Shown here piece after piece: positions 12,979 through 24,997 of a stretch of 64,000 nt of DNA (the first letter of the stretch is position 1; every line of letters begins with the position of its first letter). Source of the DNA: Areca catechu (taxonomy: Eukaryota > Streptophyta > Magnoliopsida > Arecales > Arecaceae). A program made the translations under genes and the position numbers. A model generated the notes under the pieces. It did no database searches. It was not told the DNA's origin and worked only from the letters and a program-made list of their open reading frames with translations. The DNA lies in NCBI GenBank assembly GCA_021397845.1, contig CM038038.1:70168748-70232747 (forward strand), given 5' to 3'.

Positions 12979-12992
12979 ATCTCCCACTTGCA
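12979..12992 (-). promoter_or_regulatory. Element B polypurine tract
   Basis: Sense AAGTGGGAGAT immediately precedes the LTR start TGAAAGGG and lies just past the polyprotein stop. It is the plus-strand priming site of reverse transcription. Confidence 0.8.
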
Positions 12993-14472
12993 CTAAAGCC
13001 AATCGCCTTTAAATCTTAATCCCATACACTCGAGGTGGCGATCAAAATCTCGCTGTGGTAGAGCCTTAGTGAATGGGTCTGCTACATTGTTCTTTGTATC
13101 AACTCTATTTATGTAGACATCTTGTCTCTTTACTATTTCTCGGACAAGATGGAAGCGTCTCAGAATGTGCTTGGACTTATGATGAGCTCTTGGTTCCTTA
13201 GCTTGAGCAACAGCCCCAGTGTTGTCACAGTAAAGTGGCACTGGGTTTTCAATTTCAGGAACAACACCCAACTCTGTGATGAACTTCTTTATCCAGACTG
13301 CTTCCTTGGCGGCTTCACTAACAGCTATGTATTCTGCCTCTGTGGTTGAGTCAGCTATAGTCTGCTGCTTGGTACTCTTCCAACTCACTGCTCCACCATT
13401 TAGGGTAAAAACATATCCCGAAATGGATTTGCTATCATCAGGGTCTGATTGAAAACTATAATCAGAATAAGCTTCTAGTTTAAGATCAGAACCACCATAA
13501 ACCAGAAAAATATCCTTAGTCCTTCTTAGGTACTTAAGAATATTTTTAACTGCTTTCCAATGATCCTCTCTTGGATCAGCCTGAAACCTACTGACAATGC
13601 CTAAAGCATATGCCACATCAGGCCTGGTACATAACATGGCATACATTATGGACCCTATTGCCGAAGCATAGGGTATAGAATTCATTCTATTTCTTTCTTC
13701 AGGTGTCTTAGGAGACATCTTTTTAGAAAGATGTATGCCTTGACTCATAGAAAGATAACCTCTTTTACTTCCATCCATGCTGAATCTTTTCAGCACTAAG
13801 TCAATGTACCTAGATTGGGATAAACCTAGCATCCTCTTAGATCTATCTCTATAGATCTTAATACCTAGTATATAGGATGCTTCTCCCAAATCTTTCATGG
13901 AAAACTGGTTTGATAGCCAAACCTTGACTGATTGCAACATTGGGATATCATTCCCAATGAGGAGTATGTCATCTACATACAGAACCAAGAAGACTATGGC
14001 ACTCCCACTAGTCTTCTTATAAACACAGGGTTCATCCACATTTTTGATAAAACCAAACTTTTTAATAGTTTCATCAAAGTGGATGTTCCAACTCCTGGAA
14101 GCTTGCTTTAATCCATAAATGGATTTCCTTAGCTTGCATACTTGATTAGGTTTATTCTTTGAAATAAAACCTTCTGGCTATGACATGTAGACTTCTTCCT
14201 CAAGGAAACCATTGAGAAATGCAGTCTTTACATCCATCTGCCATATCTCATAATTGTGGTATGCTGCTATAGCAAGTAAAATCCGAATTGATTTGAGCAT
14301 GGCAACAGGTGAGAATGTTTCATCATAATCAATTCCCTATTTTTGTCTAAAACCTTTAGCCACTAATCTGGCTTTATAGGTTTCAACTTGGCCATCAACC
14401 CCAATCTTTTTCTTATAGACCCATTTGCACCCAATAGGACTAACACCCTCTGGTGCATCAACCAAAGACCAT

Positions 14473-15155
14473 TGATGCGGGACAGGAATTGGACTGGATC
14501 GCTGGTGAGCATGAAAGTCACCAGGGATTAGGATTTGCAAAGGAGGAAAGAAGAGGGTGCAGGGTTAAGATAAAATACTGGGGTTCACATAGATTCCCCA
14601 AGAAGAACAAGCACATAGCAAAGGGGCTCACACAGATGCCCTAGAAGAACAAGCACATAGCAAAGGGGCTCACATAGATGCCCTGGGCTCACATAGATGC
14701 CCAAAATCAGGGATCACACAGAAATCCTGGGAAGATGGAGAAGGGATCATACAGATACCCTAGGAGCACACAGATCCTTCACACAGAACAATAGAAATTT
14801 TATTCATCCATCCTCCTGTTACAAAAGGCTGAGGATGGTATTTATAGATTTTCCAACCCTCATTTGAATTTGAATACAAGATAAAAAGATAAGAACGAAT
14901 CAAATTCAAATATAAGATAGGATAAGATAAGCCTATCCATATATCAATCCTAACCAACCAAATCCTAAATCAAATTCAAATATAAGATAGGATAAGATAA
15001 GCCTATCCATATATCAATCCTAACCAACCAAATCCTAATTCAAATTTTAAACAAAAGATAAATCCTAAATAAATTTATTCCAAAAATGCTTCAAGATCTG
15101 TGCCACTCCAAGAATTATGCTTGCTCCAAGATCCGTGCTTGAGATGTCCCCATCA
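14473..15155 (-). repeat. Element C 3' LTR (683 bp)
   Basis: Starts TGATGCGGG and ends CCCCATCA. Candidate TATA box (sense TATAAATA) at 14839-14846. Contains a direct duplication of about 70 bp (about 14898-14967 and 14968-15037) and short repeats of the type AGCACATAGCAAAGGGGCTC. Confidence 0.9.
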
Positions 15156-15565
15156 TTCTCCTACGGTGGGGAAAAAAACTCGACTCTGTCGAGTTTGGGT
15201 CAGGCTCCAGCTTCAGCTTGACTTCAGCTCCGGGAACTCCAAACTTTTAGCTTGACATAACCATGATTTTTTTTTTTTAATCAACTTTGCTTTGAAAATG
15301 GTGTGGCTTTGAGATCGGTGTGCTTTGAAATCTGTGCTTTGAAAATGGGCTGCAGGCAGTTCTTGGAGAGCTTGGCATAGACGAAGCAGAAAACAGGGGT
15401 GAGGGCTGTAAGGGAGGAATGGTGGTGGGTGACCGGCTGGGGGGAGGGTGGTCCGACGTCGATGTTGGGGAAGGATCCGTGGATGAGATTTGAAACAGGG
15501 AAGAAAGAGAATAGTGGGCTGGTGATGAAACAGAAAAATCCTAATCCTTTAGCTCTGATACCATT
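15156..15565 (-). other. Element C internal region
   Basis: 410 bp with the PBS at the right end and the PPT at the left end. A CTCGACTCTGTCGAG inverted repeat lies at 15179-15193. The rest is low-complexity GT-rich sequence without a meaningful reading frame. Confidence 0.85.
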
Positions 15566-16248
15566 TGATGCGGGACAGGAATTGGACTGGATCGCTGGTG
15601 AGCATGAAAGTCACCAGGGATTAGGATTTGCAAAGGAGGAAAGAAGAGGGTGCAGGGTTAAGATAAAATACTGGGGTTCACATAGATTCCCCAAGAAGAA
15701 CAAGCACATAGCAAAGGGGCTCACACAGATGCCCTAGAAGAACAAGCACATAGCAAAGGGGCTCACATAGATGCCCTGGGCTCACATAGATGCCCAAAAT
15801 CAGGGATCACACAGAAATCCTGGGAAGATGGAGAAGGGATCATACAGATACCCTAGGAGCACACAGATCCTTCACACAGAACAATAGAAATTTTATTCAT
15901 CCATCCTCCTGTTACAAAAGGCTGAGGATGGTATTTATAGATTTTCCAACCCTCATTTGAATTTGAATACAAGATAAAAAGATAAGAACGAATCAAATTC
16001 AAATATAAGATAGGATAAGATAAGCCTATCCATATATCAATCCTAACCAACCAAATCCTAAATCAAATTCAAATATAAGATAGGATAAGATAAGCCTATC
16101 CATATATCAATCCTAACCAACCAAATCCTAATTCAAATTTTAAACAAAAGATAAATCCTAAATAAATTTATTCCAAAAATGCTTCAAGATCTGTGCCACT
16201 CCAAGAATTATGCTTGCTCCAAGATCCGTGCTTGAGATGTCCCCATCA
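15566..16248 (-). repeat. Element C 5' LTR (683 bp)
   Basis: Copy of 14473-15155 at an offset of 1093 bp, with no difference noticed. The TATA box copy is at 15932-15939. The outer end CCCCATCA at 16248 is followed by ACCAT, the target duplication. Confidence 0.9.
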
Positions 16249-18865
16249 ACCATACTTGGTTTACATACATAGAGTCTATTTCGGATTCCATGGCTTCTTG
16301 CCATTTATCTAAATCAGTACTCAAGATAGCTTCCGTATAGGTCAGAGGTTCATCATTTTGAATGACTTGGGCTTTATTATTTTCAATAATAAACCCATAC
16401 CTCTTAGGTACCCGTGGCACTCTATCAGACCTACGGGGAGGAGTTTTGTGTTCTGGTTCTGTCCTAACTATATTTTCTAATGGTTGAGAATTGTCTATCT
16501 GTGTTTCTTGTACTTCTCCAAGTTCAATAGTTCTACCATTGCCCTTTTCTAAAATGAACTCCTTTTCTAGAAAAGTGGCATGCCTGCTGACAAAAATCTT
16601 TTGTTCAGTAGGAGAGTAGAATAGATATCCTCTACCTTCTCTAGGATATCCTACAAATAGATATTTATCCGCTCTAGGTTCCAACTTATGTCCAAAATTT
16701 CTTTTAACATAAGCTGGACATCCCCATACCTTGAAATATTTAAGATATGGTTTCTTTCCACTCCAAATTTCATATGGAGTACTAACAACGGATTTAGAAG
16801 GTACCTTGTTCAGAATGTAAACAGCAGTTTCTAGGGCATGACCCCAGAAGGAAATGGGTAAATTTGTGAAGCACATCATGGATCGTACCATATCTAATAA
16901 GGTACGATTCCTCCTTTCAGCTATACCATTTAGCTGTGGTGTATAAGGAGGGATCCATTCAGAAAGAATTCCATTAACTTTAAGATAGTCTAAAAACTCC
17001 GTGGATAAGTATTCTCCTCCTCGATCAGAACGAAGAACTTTAATACTTTTCCCGGTTTGTTTTTCGACCATACTTTGATACTCCTTAAATTTGTCAAAGG
17101 CTTCAGATTTATGTTTCATAAGATACACATATCCGAACCTAGATAAATCATCTGTAAAAGTGATAAAATATGAGTATCCTCCTTTGGCCTGAGTTATCAT
17201 TGGACCACATACATCAGTATGTATAAGTCCTAATAACTCAGTTGACCTTTCTCCATGTCCTGTGAATGGAGTTTTGGTCATCTTACCCATGAGACATGAT
17301 TCGCAAGTTCCTAATGATTCATACTCATAAGGATCAAGGAATTTTTCCTTGTATAACTTGCTTATCCTAGACTCATTAACATGACCAAGTCGATGATGCC
17401 AAAGTAAAGTATCATTAAAGTCTTTTCTTTTCCTTTTAGTATTGACATGAAAAATACTATCATTGGAAGAAAGAGTTAAGAGCCCATTGCTAAATATGCC
17501 AGAACAAATAATTTTATTAGATAACATTATCGAGCAACCAGTGCTCGTTACATCCATTACATATCCTTGTTTTAATAACAAAGAAATAGATATAATGTTC
17601 CTAATAATCTTTGGCATATAGTAACAATTTTCTAACTCCAAGATCTTCCCTGAAGACAACTTCAGAATGTAGGTCCCTACAGCTTCTGCTTGGATGATAT
17701 CACCACCAGCACCGTAGAGATTGAAGTCACCTTCCTTCAATACTTTAAGCTTGTGGAGGTCCTGCAAAGATTTGCATATGTGGTAACCACAAGCGGTATC
17801 CAATACCCAAGTATTTGATATAGACGAATTTAATGTCAATATAGTATGTATCTCATACATACCTTTTGGTGCATCTAACGCACCAGGCTTCACAGTTGCA
17901 AGGTAAGCCTTGCAATTCCTTTTCCAATGTCTTGCTTTGCCGCAAAAGAAACAGGTTGACTGTTTTGAGGCCTTCTTTCCTTTCTTGTTCTTATTGATGC
18001 CACCCTTAGGGTTTAGCCTCCTACTAAAACCCTTTTTGCCTGATTTCTTCTTATTGGTCTTATCAACAAGAAGAAGTGGAGCCTTTTCATTCTTAACGTG
18101 GCTCTCTGCTATTTTTAACATATTTAACAGCTCAGGCAAGGAAGTGTTCAGTTTGTTCATGTGATAATTCAAGACAAACTGAGAAAATGACTCCGAGAGT
18201 GATTGCAGGATTAAATCCTGATTCAGCTCCCCATCCATAATAAATCCTAATTGACCCAATCTGGTGATTAAGTCAATTACCTTCAGGACATGATCCTGTA
18301 TGAATGTACCCTCTGTCATCCTAGCATGGAATAACTGCTTAGATATTTCGTATCTAGCAGTTCTGCTTTGTTCTCCATAAAGCTCTTTTAAATTGAGCAT
18401 TATGGATTGAGTATCCATGCTTTCATGCTGCCTCTGTAACTCATTGGTCATAGAGGCCAGTATGATACACTTGACAGTGAGGTAGTCATTCTGCCACATT
18501 TTGTATGTGGCCATATCTTCCTGTGTGGCATCATCCCCTAGTGGATTAAGACTAGGGGTATCAAGAATATAAGAAAGTTTTTCTGAACTCAGTACAATCT
18601 TTAAGTTTCTCAACCAGTCCACATAGTTTGGACCAGTCAATTTGTTGGTATCTAAGATGCTTCTCAGTGATAATGAAGATGCCATTTATCTACATTTAAT
18701 AAAGAACAATACATAAGCAAACAACCATGATATGACTTACATAATTAAATTAGGTCTTCAATTTAATTATGTCTCCCACTATTTTATCAAAAAATCATAG
18801 CCCTCACTATGATAATCGAGAAGAACCCTGATCGATTTTTCTTAGTAAGATTGAGATCCTAATAA

Positions 18866-19181
18866 CTTATAAAAGATCTTGCAGATAACACAACAAATCT
18901 TTTATAAGCTTAAAGGTAGGAAACTCTTCCAATTATATCTCATATAATTCTCAAAAATTACTTGGCCTCTAGAACATTATAAGTCTTGCAGAAAACATAA
19001 CAAACCATAATGTTCTAGTTAAGTCAAGACCCTTTCATTTCTATACAGTCAGTAAATATAATGCCCTTGCAGATAACACAACAAGGCATTATACTGAATA
19101 TACTGTAAGCATATCTTTGCACTAGACCAATATTATGTCAATCACCCTATTAGGTATTGCAGATAACATAACAAACCTAAT
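18866..19181 (-). promoter_or_regulatory. Array of four stem-loops in the element B leader
   Basis: Four inverted repeats share the loop (plus CTTGCAGATAACACAACAA with small changes) but have different stems. 1: 18866-18877 with 18897-18908, CTTATAAAAGAT/ATCTTTTATAAG. 2: 18969-18980 with 19007-19018, CTAGAACATTAT/ATAATGTTCTAG. 3: 19057-19065 with 19085-19093, TATAATGCC/GGCATTATA, with an outer TACAGT/ACTGTA. 4: 19149-19155 with 19175-19181, ATTAGGT/ACCTAAT. The arms are perfect despite differing sequence, which points to selection on RNA structure. Sense loop: TTGTTGTGTTATCTGCAAG. Element E has the homologous array. Confidence 0.8.
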
Positions 19182-19325
19182 GTGGTTCATAACACAATAA
19201 TGATCCAGCATGAAGGAAGGCCAATATATATAGCATTTTTTAACACTAAGCATTTAAGTCAAGATTTAAATATAATCAAATCGGCCAGGCAAGTGGAAGA
19301 GATGTGGAAGTCCCCCCGTTGCTTT

Positions 19326-19356
19326 CCTAGACACCAATAAAAATTGGCCAGGTCAG
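19326..19356 (-). promoter_or_regulatory. Shared leader hairpin module in element B
   Basis: Sense reads ACCTGGCCAAT, TTTT, ATTGGTGTCTAGG. The upstream half-motif GGTGTCTAG lies at about 19408-19418 and the downstream GCCTGGCC at about 19282-19291. The same three-part layout is found in the gypsy elements. Confidence 0.75.
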
Positions 19357-19839
19357 TCAACGGAACCAATTAAAAACCACGATTCTCTTTACCTTCCTAG
19401 AACCACCTTTCTAGACACCGAATGATCAATTGTTCATCATGACTAGTGATGCTTATTAGTTAAATATACTATGACTTAATATAATTTTAAGAAGAGGGCT
19501 TTATAAAATTGCCAGCACATTCTTATAGAACATATCACACAGATAGAAAAAAATATGTGCTAAGTGTGTCATCATACTAGGACAACCATTTACCACATAA
19601 TGGATCCACCATTATGCCAGGGCAACCTTATTTCAGTATGATGACTTCAAAACTAATCATATCTCTATAATAATTAGGGTTTGAGTGGAAAAACCTTAAC
19701 TAGTGGCATACACTAAAACATATTTGCAACAAAAATATGCTAAGTGTTATCAGCATTCAAGGATTTAAAAAACCCTAACATGCAACACTATATCAAAACC
19801 ACATAAAAATTTTCATATGTTTTAACTGTAATAAGGGTG

Positions 19840-19851
19840 GCTCTGATACCA
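19840..19851 (-). promoter_or_regulatory. Element B primer-binding site
   Basis: Plus GCTCTGATACCA, sense TGGTATCAGAGC: complementary to the 3' end of initiator-Met tRNA. It lies one base inside the LTR end at 19853. Confidence 0.9.
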
Positions 19852-19852
19852 C

Positions 19853-21626
19853 TGTTGGGATTCCGATGCACCGCAGCAGAAGTGTAATTTCAAAATGAAG
19901 AAATTTGCACCATAATCCCTTATCCAAGATCTTCTTATTCAGGATTAAAACATATATTTAACATATAAATATACATTGTTAGAATTAGAGTACCAACCTG
20001 TAATCGCTAATTCCAACAAAGTTGATGTTGAAGGGGCTGATTGAATTCACCAGGCGTCCAAGTGTCCGCCCTCTGATGGTGATCCACACAGAGCAGTGAT
20101 CAAGACAACTCTATCTTCTTTTCAATGGTTCCTTCTATCGAGTTCTTCTTCCTAGAACTCAATTGCTTGGACTATGGCTTGAATTCCTCCACACAAAAGC
20201 TTGCCTCCCTTTCCTTGACCTCTTCTCCTCCTTCCACTAAGACCTTGGCCCTTTAGACACCCTTATCTTGAAGAAAAGACCTTGTCCTAAGAGGACATAG
20301 GCTTGTCTTAAGTTGGAGGAGAAATTAAGACAATGATGTCTTAATGTAAGAAAGAAAGGAACAAATCAGAACTCCTTTCTTTCCTTTACCGTCGGAGACT
20401 TTTACTTTTATTCTTGTTCAGTAGCAGAGTTTCGACAGAGGTTTACTCTGTAAAGGAAACAATGAAGAGCAAGAAAAAATAAAAGAGTCTTCAGGAGAGG
20501 AAGAAAGAAAAAGATTAACACTGTTCTGATTTTCCCGACCCTTTAACTAATTCTCAGATAGGCGCCTACACACCACTCCGTAAACACTTTCTCATGCCCT
20601 TCTCAATTTCTCATGCCCCATCCTCCCATCTCACGGCCTTCCAGATTAAATCCCATGGCTTTTCTTAAAGGAAAAATCGTGGTGTTTAAAAAAGAAAGGG
20701 GTCGCGACTTTTCATCTCCGAAGAGATGTTATTTTGCGCGCCCGGGAGGAAACAGCGACTTTTGTCTTTCTTAAAAGACTTCCAGCCATTGGATTCCCAT
20801 CCAAAGGGAGGTATATGAGGCTCTAATGACTAAGAAAGGAGGCCGCCCCAAATAAAATCATATGAGATTTAAGTGGGGCGCGCCAAGAGTCCATGCACCA
20901 TGGACTCTTCCAAATGGCGTGCCAAGAGTCCATATGCGCATGGACTCTTGGCATTTGGTGTGAAATAGCAAGGGGGCGGGTGGGGAGGCTAGCCAAGTTA
21001 CATGGCTAGCCAATAGGGTTAGCCATAATCCTATTTTCATAATTAAGGTCTAATTAGGTCCAATTAGAACCCAATTTGAACCAATCCGGAACCCTAATTC
21101 GAATCCGATTCGAATAGAAGCTAGGGTTTGCAACACCTGCTAGAGTGTTATCTTGCAAAGATGATTTAATTTCAAATTAAACTCTTGATCAATCCTCTTA
21201 AGTGTGTGACCCATTGGGTTCCACATCTAGCCAGCAGTGGGTTCGAATACAAGTTGACCTAATTTGATTAGAACTCTTTCTAATCGATTTAGGTCAAATC
21301 GGGCTTACCCGATTCGATCAATTAGGACTCTTTCTAATAAGTGATCTTCGAACTTGATCAACCCACAAGACAAGATTGACGTCTAGCAACGTGTCATGTC
21401 TTTCCGGAAGATATAGAAATTCTGGTGAAATACCAAAATTACCCTTCAGTAGAGAGTTACCGTACAATTAAATCTTTCGATCAGCCTGCACCCAAAATAA
21501 AACTATGGATATGGATATATGTCAAATCCAATATTATACTTATTTCTAGCTCAATCTTATATCGATGATTCAATTATCTTGATATTAGAAACCATATCTA
21601 ATATCTTTACTTTGATCAAAGATTGA
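19853..21626 (-). repeat. Element B 5' LTR, truncated (1774 bp)
   Basis: Matches 10568-12340 closely, including both AAGAGTCC hairpins. Similarity stops after TTTGATCAAAGATT at 21626. The remaining 640 bp or so of U3 is absent, so the element's own promoter end is lost. Confidence 0.9.
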
Positions 21627-21860
21627 GTCATGCGAATCTCGGAGTCATGCGAATCTTGGAGCATATCCAGAATAAATTTAGGATTTATCTTTTTATTTGA
21701 AATTTGAATTAGGATTTGGTTGGTTAGGATTTAGATATGGATAGGCTTATCTTATCCTATCTTGTATTTGAATTTGAGTCATTCCTATCTTTTTATCCTG
21801 TATTCAAATTCAAACGAGGGTTGGATAGGTTTATAAATACCACCCTCAGTCCTTCGTAAA
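21627..21860 (+). repeat. Fragment of a C-type LTR, opposite orientation
   Basis: Contains AATAAATTTAGGATTTATC, ATTAGGATTTGGTTGGTTAGG and a TATAAATACCACCCTCAG TATA region that match the element C LTR in reverse-complement orientation, with clear divergence. It begins exactly where the B 5' LTR breaks and ends in a poly-A run near 21858-21870. A duplicated GAGTCATGCGAATCT motif opens it. Confidence 0.7.
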
Positions 21861-21870
21861 AAAAAAAAAA

Positions 21871-22369
21871 GTTTTTGAAGAAAAAAATTTGAGTTTTTTA
21901 GAAGAATGATTCTTCTTGCCTTCGCCTTCGGGCATAGGCATGATGCCCTAGTTATTCCCCTTCACATTCTCTCTTCTTTATCCCCTGACCTTTGAGATCC
22001 ATCCTAGCGCCTCCAAGTATCGAGGAGGGTGTAATGCCATAGAGGTGAGAGGTCTCTTCGTTAGGGTGTAATGCCATGAGCCCAACCTAGGCCCTTTGCT
22101 GTTATGGGGTGATGCTAGAGTCCTGAGGTCAGCATGGAGGACTCTGCGAGCATCCCACTCCTGCTCCACTGACCTTAGGGTCACGCGACCTTCAGCACAA
22201 AATGCTTCTGGAGTTTCTTGTTTTGCCACACTATGGGTCGAGCGGTAAATGGTGGGACTTCAGGAGTTTCCCACTGACATCTCCGGGCTATAAGCAGGGT
22301 AGTTGGATGTGGGGCATCTGGAATAACTTAGCTTTAGGAACAAAGATTATGGGATCTTCAACTCCGGAG
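21871..22369. other. Unassigned DNA before the satellite
   Basis: No recognised coding or element end. From about 22230 onward degenerate versions of the satellite phrases (TTCAGGAGTTTCCCACTG, GACATCTCCGGGCT) appear, so the array grades into this stretch. Confidence 0.4.
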
Positions 22370-24997
22370 TGCGGGACTGGTGGTATATCCTAACCTTAGA
22401 GGTAGGACTGATGGTGTCTCCTGACCTCTGAAGCATTCTGATGGCATCTCCTGACCTCGGAGGTGGCGAACTGAGTCAAATGGTAGATGGCAGGATTTCT
22501 AGGATTTTCTGGCTGGCATATCTGGACTATGAGTAAGGCAGCAAATGCAGAGCTTCTGGAGTTTCCTAGCTTGAGGTGCTGAGCTTGAGTCAAGTGATAG
22601 ATGGTGGGATTTCTAGGATTTCCTGGCTGGCATCTCCGAACTGTGAGTAAGGCAGTAGATGCAGGGCTTCTAGAGTTTCTCGACTTGAGGTGCTGTACTG
22701 AGTCAAGCGATAGATGACAGGATTTCTAGGATTTCATGACTAGCATCTCCGGACTATGAGTAAGGTAGTGGATGTGGGGCTTCTAAAGTTTCTTGGCTTG
22801 AGGTGCTGAACTGTGAGTCAAGCCATAGATGGCATGATTTCTGGGATTTCCTGGCTGGCATCTCCGAACTATGAGTAAGGCAGTGGATGTGGGGCTTCTG
22901 GAGTTTCTCAGCTTAAGATGCCGAACTCTGAGTCAAGCGGTAGATGGTAGGATTTCTGAGATTTTTTGACCGGCATCTCTGGACTATGAGTAAGCCAGTG
23001 GATGTGGGGCTTCTAGAGTTTCCTATCTTGAAGTGTCGAACTATGAGTCAAGTGATAGATGGCAGGATTTTTGGGATTTTCTGGTTGGCATCTCCATACT
23101 GTGAATAAGGCAAGGGATGTGGGGCTTCTAGAATTTCCCAGCTTGAGGTGCCAAACTGTGAGTCAAGCGATAGATGGCAAGATTTCTGGGATTTCCTGGC
23201 TGGCATCTCCGGACTGTAAGGCAGTAGATGAGGGGCTTCTGGAGTTTCCTAGCTTAAGATGCCAAACTATGAGTCAAGCGATAGATGGCGAGATTTCTAG
23301 GATTTCCCGGCCGGCATCTCCGGACTATAAGGCAGTAGATGCGGGGCTTATAGAGTTTCCTGGCTTGAGGTGCCAAACTGTGAGTCAAGTGGTAGATGGT
23401 AGGATTTACGGGATTTCCCAGCTAGCATCTCCGAATTGTGAGTAAGGCAGGGGATGCGAGGCTTCTGGAGTTTCCTGGCTTGAGGTGCCGAACTGTGAGT
23501 CAAGCGATAGATGGCGGGATTTCTGAGATTTTCCAAGTGGCATCTCTAGATTGTGAGTAAGGCAGTGGATGCGGGGCTTCTGGAGTTTCCTGGCTTGAGG
23601 TGCCAAACTGTGAGTGAAGCGATAGATGGTGAGATTTCTGGGATTTCCTGACTGGCATCTCCAGGTTGTGAGTAAGGCAGTGGATATGGGGCTTTTGGAT
23701 TTTCTCGGCTTGAGGTGCCGAACTGTGAGTCAAGTAGTAAATGGTGAGATTTTTGAGATTTCCTGGCTAGCATCTCTGGATTGTGAGTATGGCAGTAGAT
23801 GTGGGGCTTCTGGAGTTTCCTGGCTTGAGATGCCAAACTGTGAGTCAAGTTATAGATGGCAGGATTTCTAGGATTTCTCGGCTGGCATGTCCAGACTGTG
23901 AGTAAGGTAGTAGATGCGAGGCTTCTGGAGTTTTCCAACTTGAGGTGCCAAATTATGAGTCAAGCAGTAGATGGCTGGATTTCTAGGATTTCCTGACTGG
24001 CAATCTCTGGACTGAGTAAGGTAGTGAATGGGGGGCTTCTGGAGTTTCCCAACTTGAGGTACCGAACTGTGAGTCAAGCGATAGATGGCGGGATTTCTGG
24101 AATTTCTCGACTGGAATCTCCGGACTGTAAGGCAGTGGATGTGGGGCTTTTAGAGTTTCCCGGCTTGAGATGCCGAACTATGAGTCAAGTGGTAGATGGC
24201 AGGATTTCTAGGATTTCCTGGCTGGCATCTCTAAATTATGAGTAAGATAGGGGATGCGGGACTTCTGGAGTTTCCCAGCTTGAGGTGCCAAACTATGAGT
24301 CAAGTAGTAGATGGCAGGATTTCTGGGGTTTCCCGGTTGGCATCTCTGGATTATGAGTAGGGCAGTGGATACGGGGCTTCTAGAGTTTCCCAACTTGAGG
24401 TGCCGAACTATGAGTCAAGTGGTAGATGGCAGAATTTCTAGAATTTCCTGGCTGGCATCTCTGGACTATGAGTAAGGTAGTGGATACGGGGCTTCTAGAG
24501 TTTCCTAGCTTGAGGTGCCGAGCTGTGAGTCAAGTGATAGATAGCGAGATTTTCAAGATTTCCCAGTTAGCATCTCCAGACTATGAGTAAGGCAGGGGAT
24601 ATGGGGCTTCTGGAGTTTCTGGGCTTGAGGTATCGAACTGTGAGTTAAGTGATAGATAGCAGGATTTCTATGATTTTCTAGCTAGCATCTCTGGACTGTG
24701 AGTAAGGCAGTGGATGTGGGGCTTCTGGAGTTTTTTGGCTTGAGGTGCCGAACTGTGAGTCAAGCGGTAGATGGAAAGATTTCTAGAACTTCCTGGCTAG
24801 CATCTCCGAATTGTGAGTAAGGTAGTAGATATGAGGCTTCTGGAGTTTCTTGGCTTGAGGTGCCGAATTGTAAGTCAAGTGGTAGATGGCAAGATTTCTA
24901 GGATGTCCCGGCTGGCATCTTCAGACTGTGAGTAAGGCAGCGGATGTGCAGCTTCTAGACTTTCTCGGCTTGCCATTGTCGGACTAAGGGTCCAACG
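22370..24997. repeat. 115-bp satellite, about 22 units, dimeric
   Basis: The anchor TAGATGG recurs at 22484, 22598, 22711, 22826, 22941, 23056, 23171, 23282, 23393, 23508 and so on to 24883, usually 115 bp apart (113-115, three units of 111). Each unit is two diverged halves of about 57 bp: one with GGATTTCTAGGATTTCCTGG, the other with GGCTTCTGGAGTTTCCTGG; both end in ACTGTGAGT followed by AAG. 115 is not a multiple of three, so open frames across it are not genes. 24998-25130 is a short unassigned spacer. Confidence 0.93.

Larger units (their letters stand above)
14473..16248 (-). mobile_element. Element C: TRIM-like non-autonomous LTR element
   Basis: 1776-bp element flanked by the perfect 5-bp duplication ACCAT (14468-14472 and 16249-16253). 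Two 683-bp LTRs (14473-15155, 15566-16248) in which I saw no difference, TG...CA ends, and a 410-bp internal part with no coding capacity. Minus orientation: PBS TGGTATCAGAGC (sense) is at 15552-15563, and PPT AGGAGAA adjoins the left LTR. Upstream of the PPT, CTCGACAGAGTCGAG closely matches the palindrome of the chromoviruses here, suggesting derivation from or trans-mobilisation by that lineage. Larger than a classic TRIM; the internal part is of TRIM size. Confidence 0.93.
12993..18685 (-). pseudogene. Element B gag-pol polyprotein, split by element C, two nonsense codons
   Basis: Start ATG at 18685 (MASSLSLRSIL). Leaving out the 1781 bp of C plus duplication, the two parts share one frame of about 1304 codons, a usual copia length. 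Order: gag, zinc knuckle CFFCGKARHWKRNC (17953-17912), protease (VLDTACG), GAG-pre-integrase (LWHHRLGH), integrase core (LIHTDVCGP ... RNRTLLDMV), reverse transcriptase with YVDD (13979-13968), RNase H, and end FKGDWL at 12993. C interrupts the start of the RT region at 14473-16248. Stops TAG at 14337-14339 and 14178-14180 both stand where E has glutamine, consistent with C-to-T change. Copia clade not assigned. Confidence 0.93.
10568..21626 (-). mobile_element. Element B: Ty1/copia retrotransposon interrupted by element C
   Basis: Minus-strand copia. In sense order: truncated 5' LTR (21626-19853), PBS (19851-19840), leader, gag-pol (18685-12993), PPT and complete 3' LTR (12978-10568). The LTRs differ by only 1-2% by eye. 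Element C sits within the polyprotein with a perfect 5-bp duplication. The 5' LTR breaks at 21626, where a C-like LTR fragment begins, so the outer target duplication is lost. Confidence 0.93.

Noticed and set aside
23059..24393. Several repetitive open frames on both strands in the 115-bp array
   Set aside because: The period is not a multiple of three and frames simply reflect satellite sequence without stops.
22370..24997. CRISPR-like regular array
   Set aside because: Whole units are repeated head to tail with no unique spacers; eukaryotic satellite.
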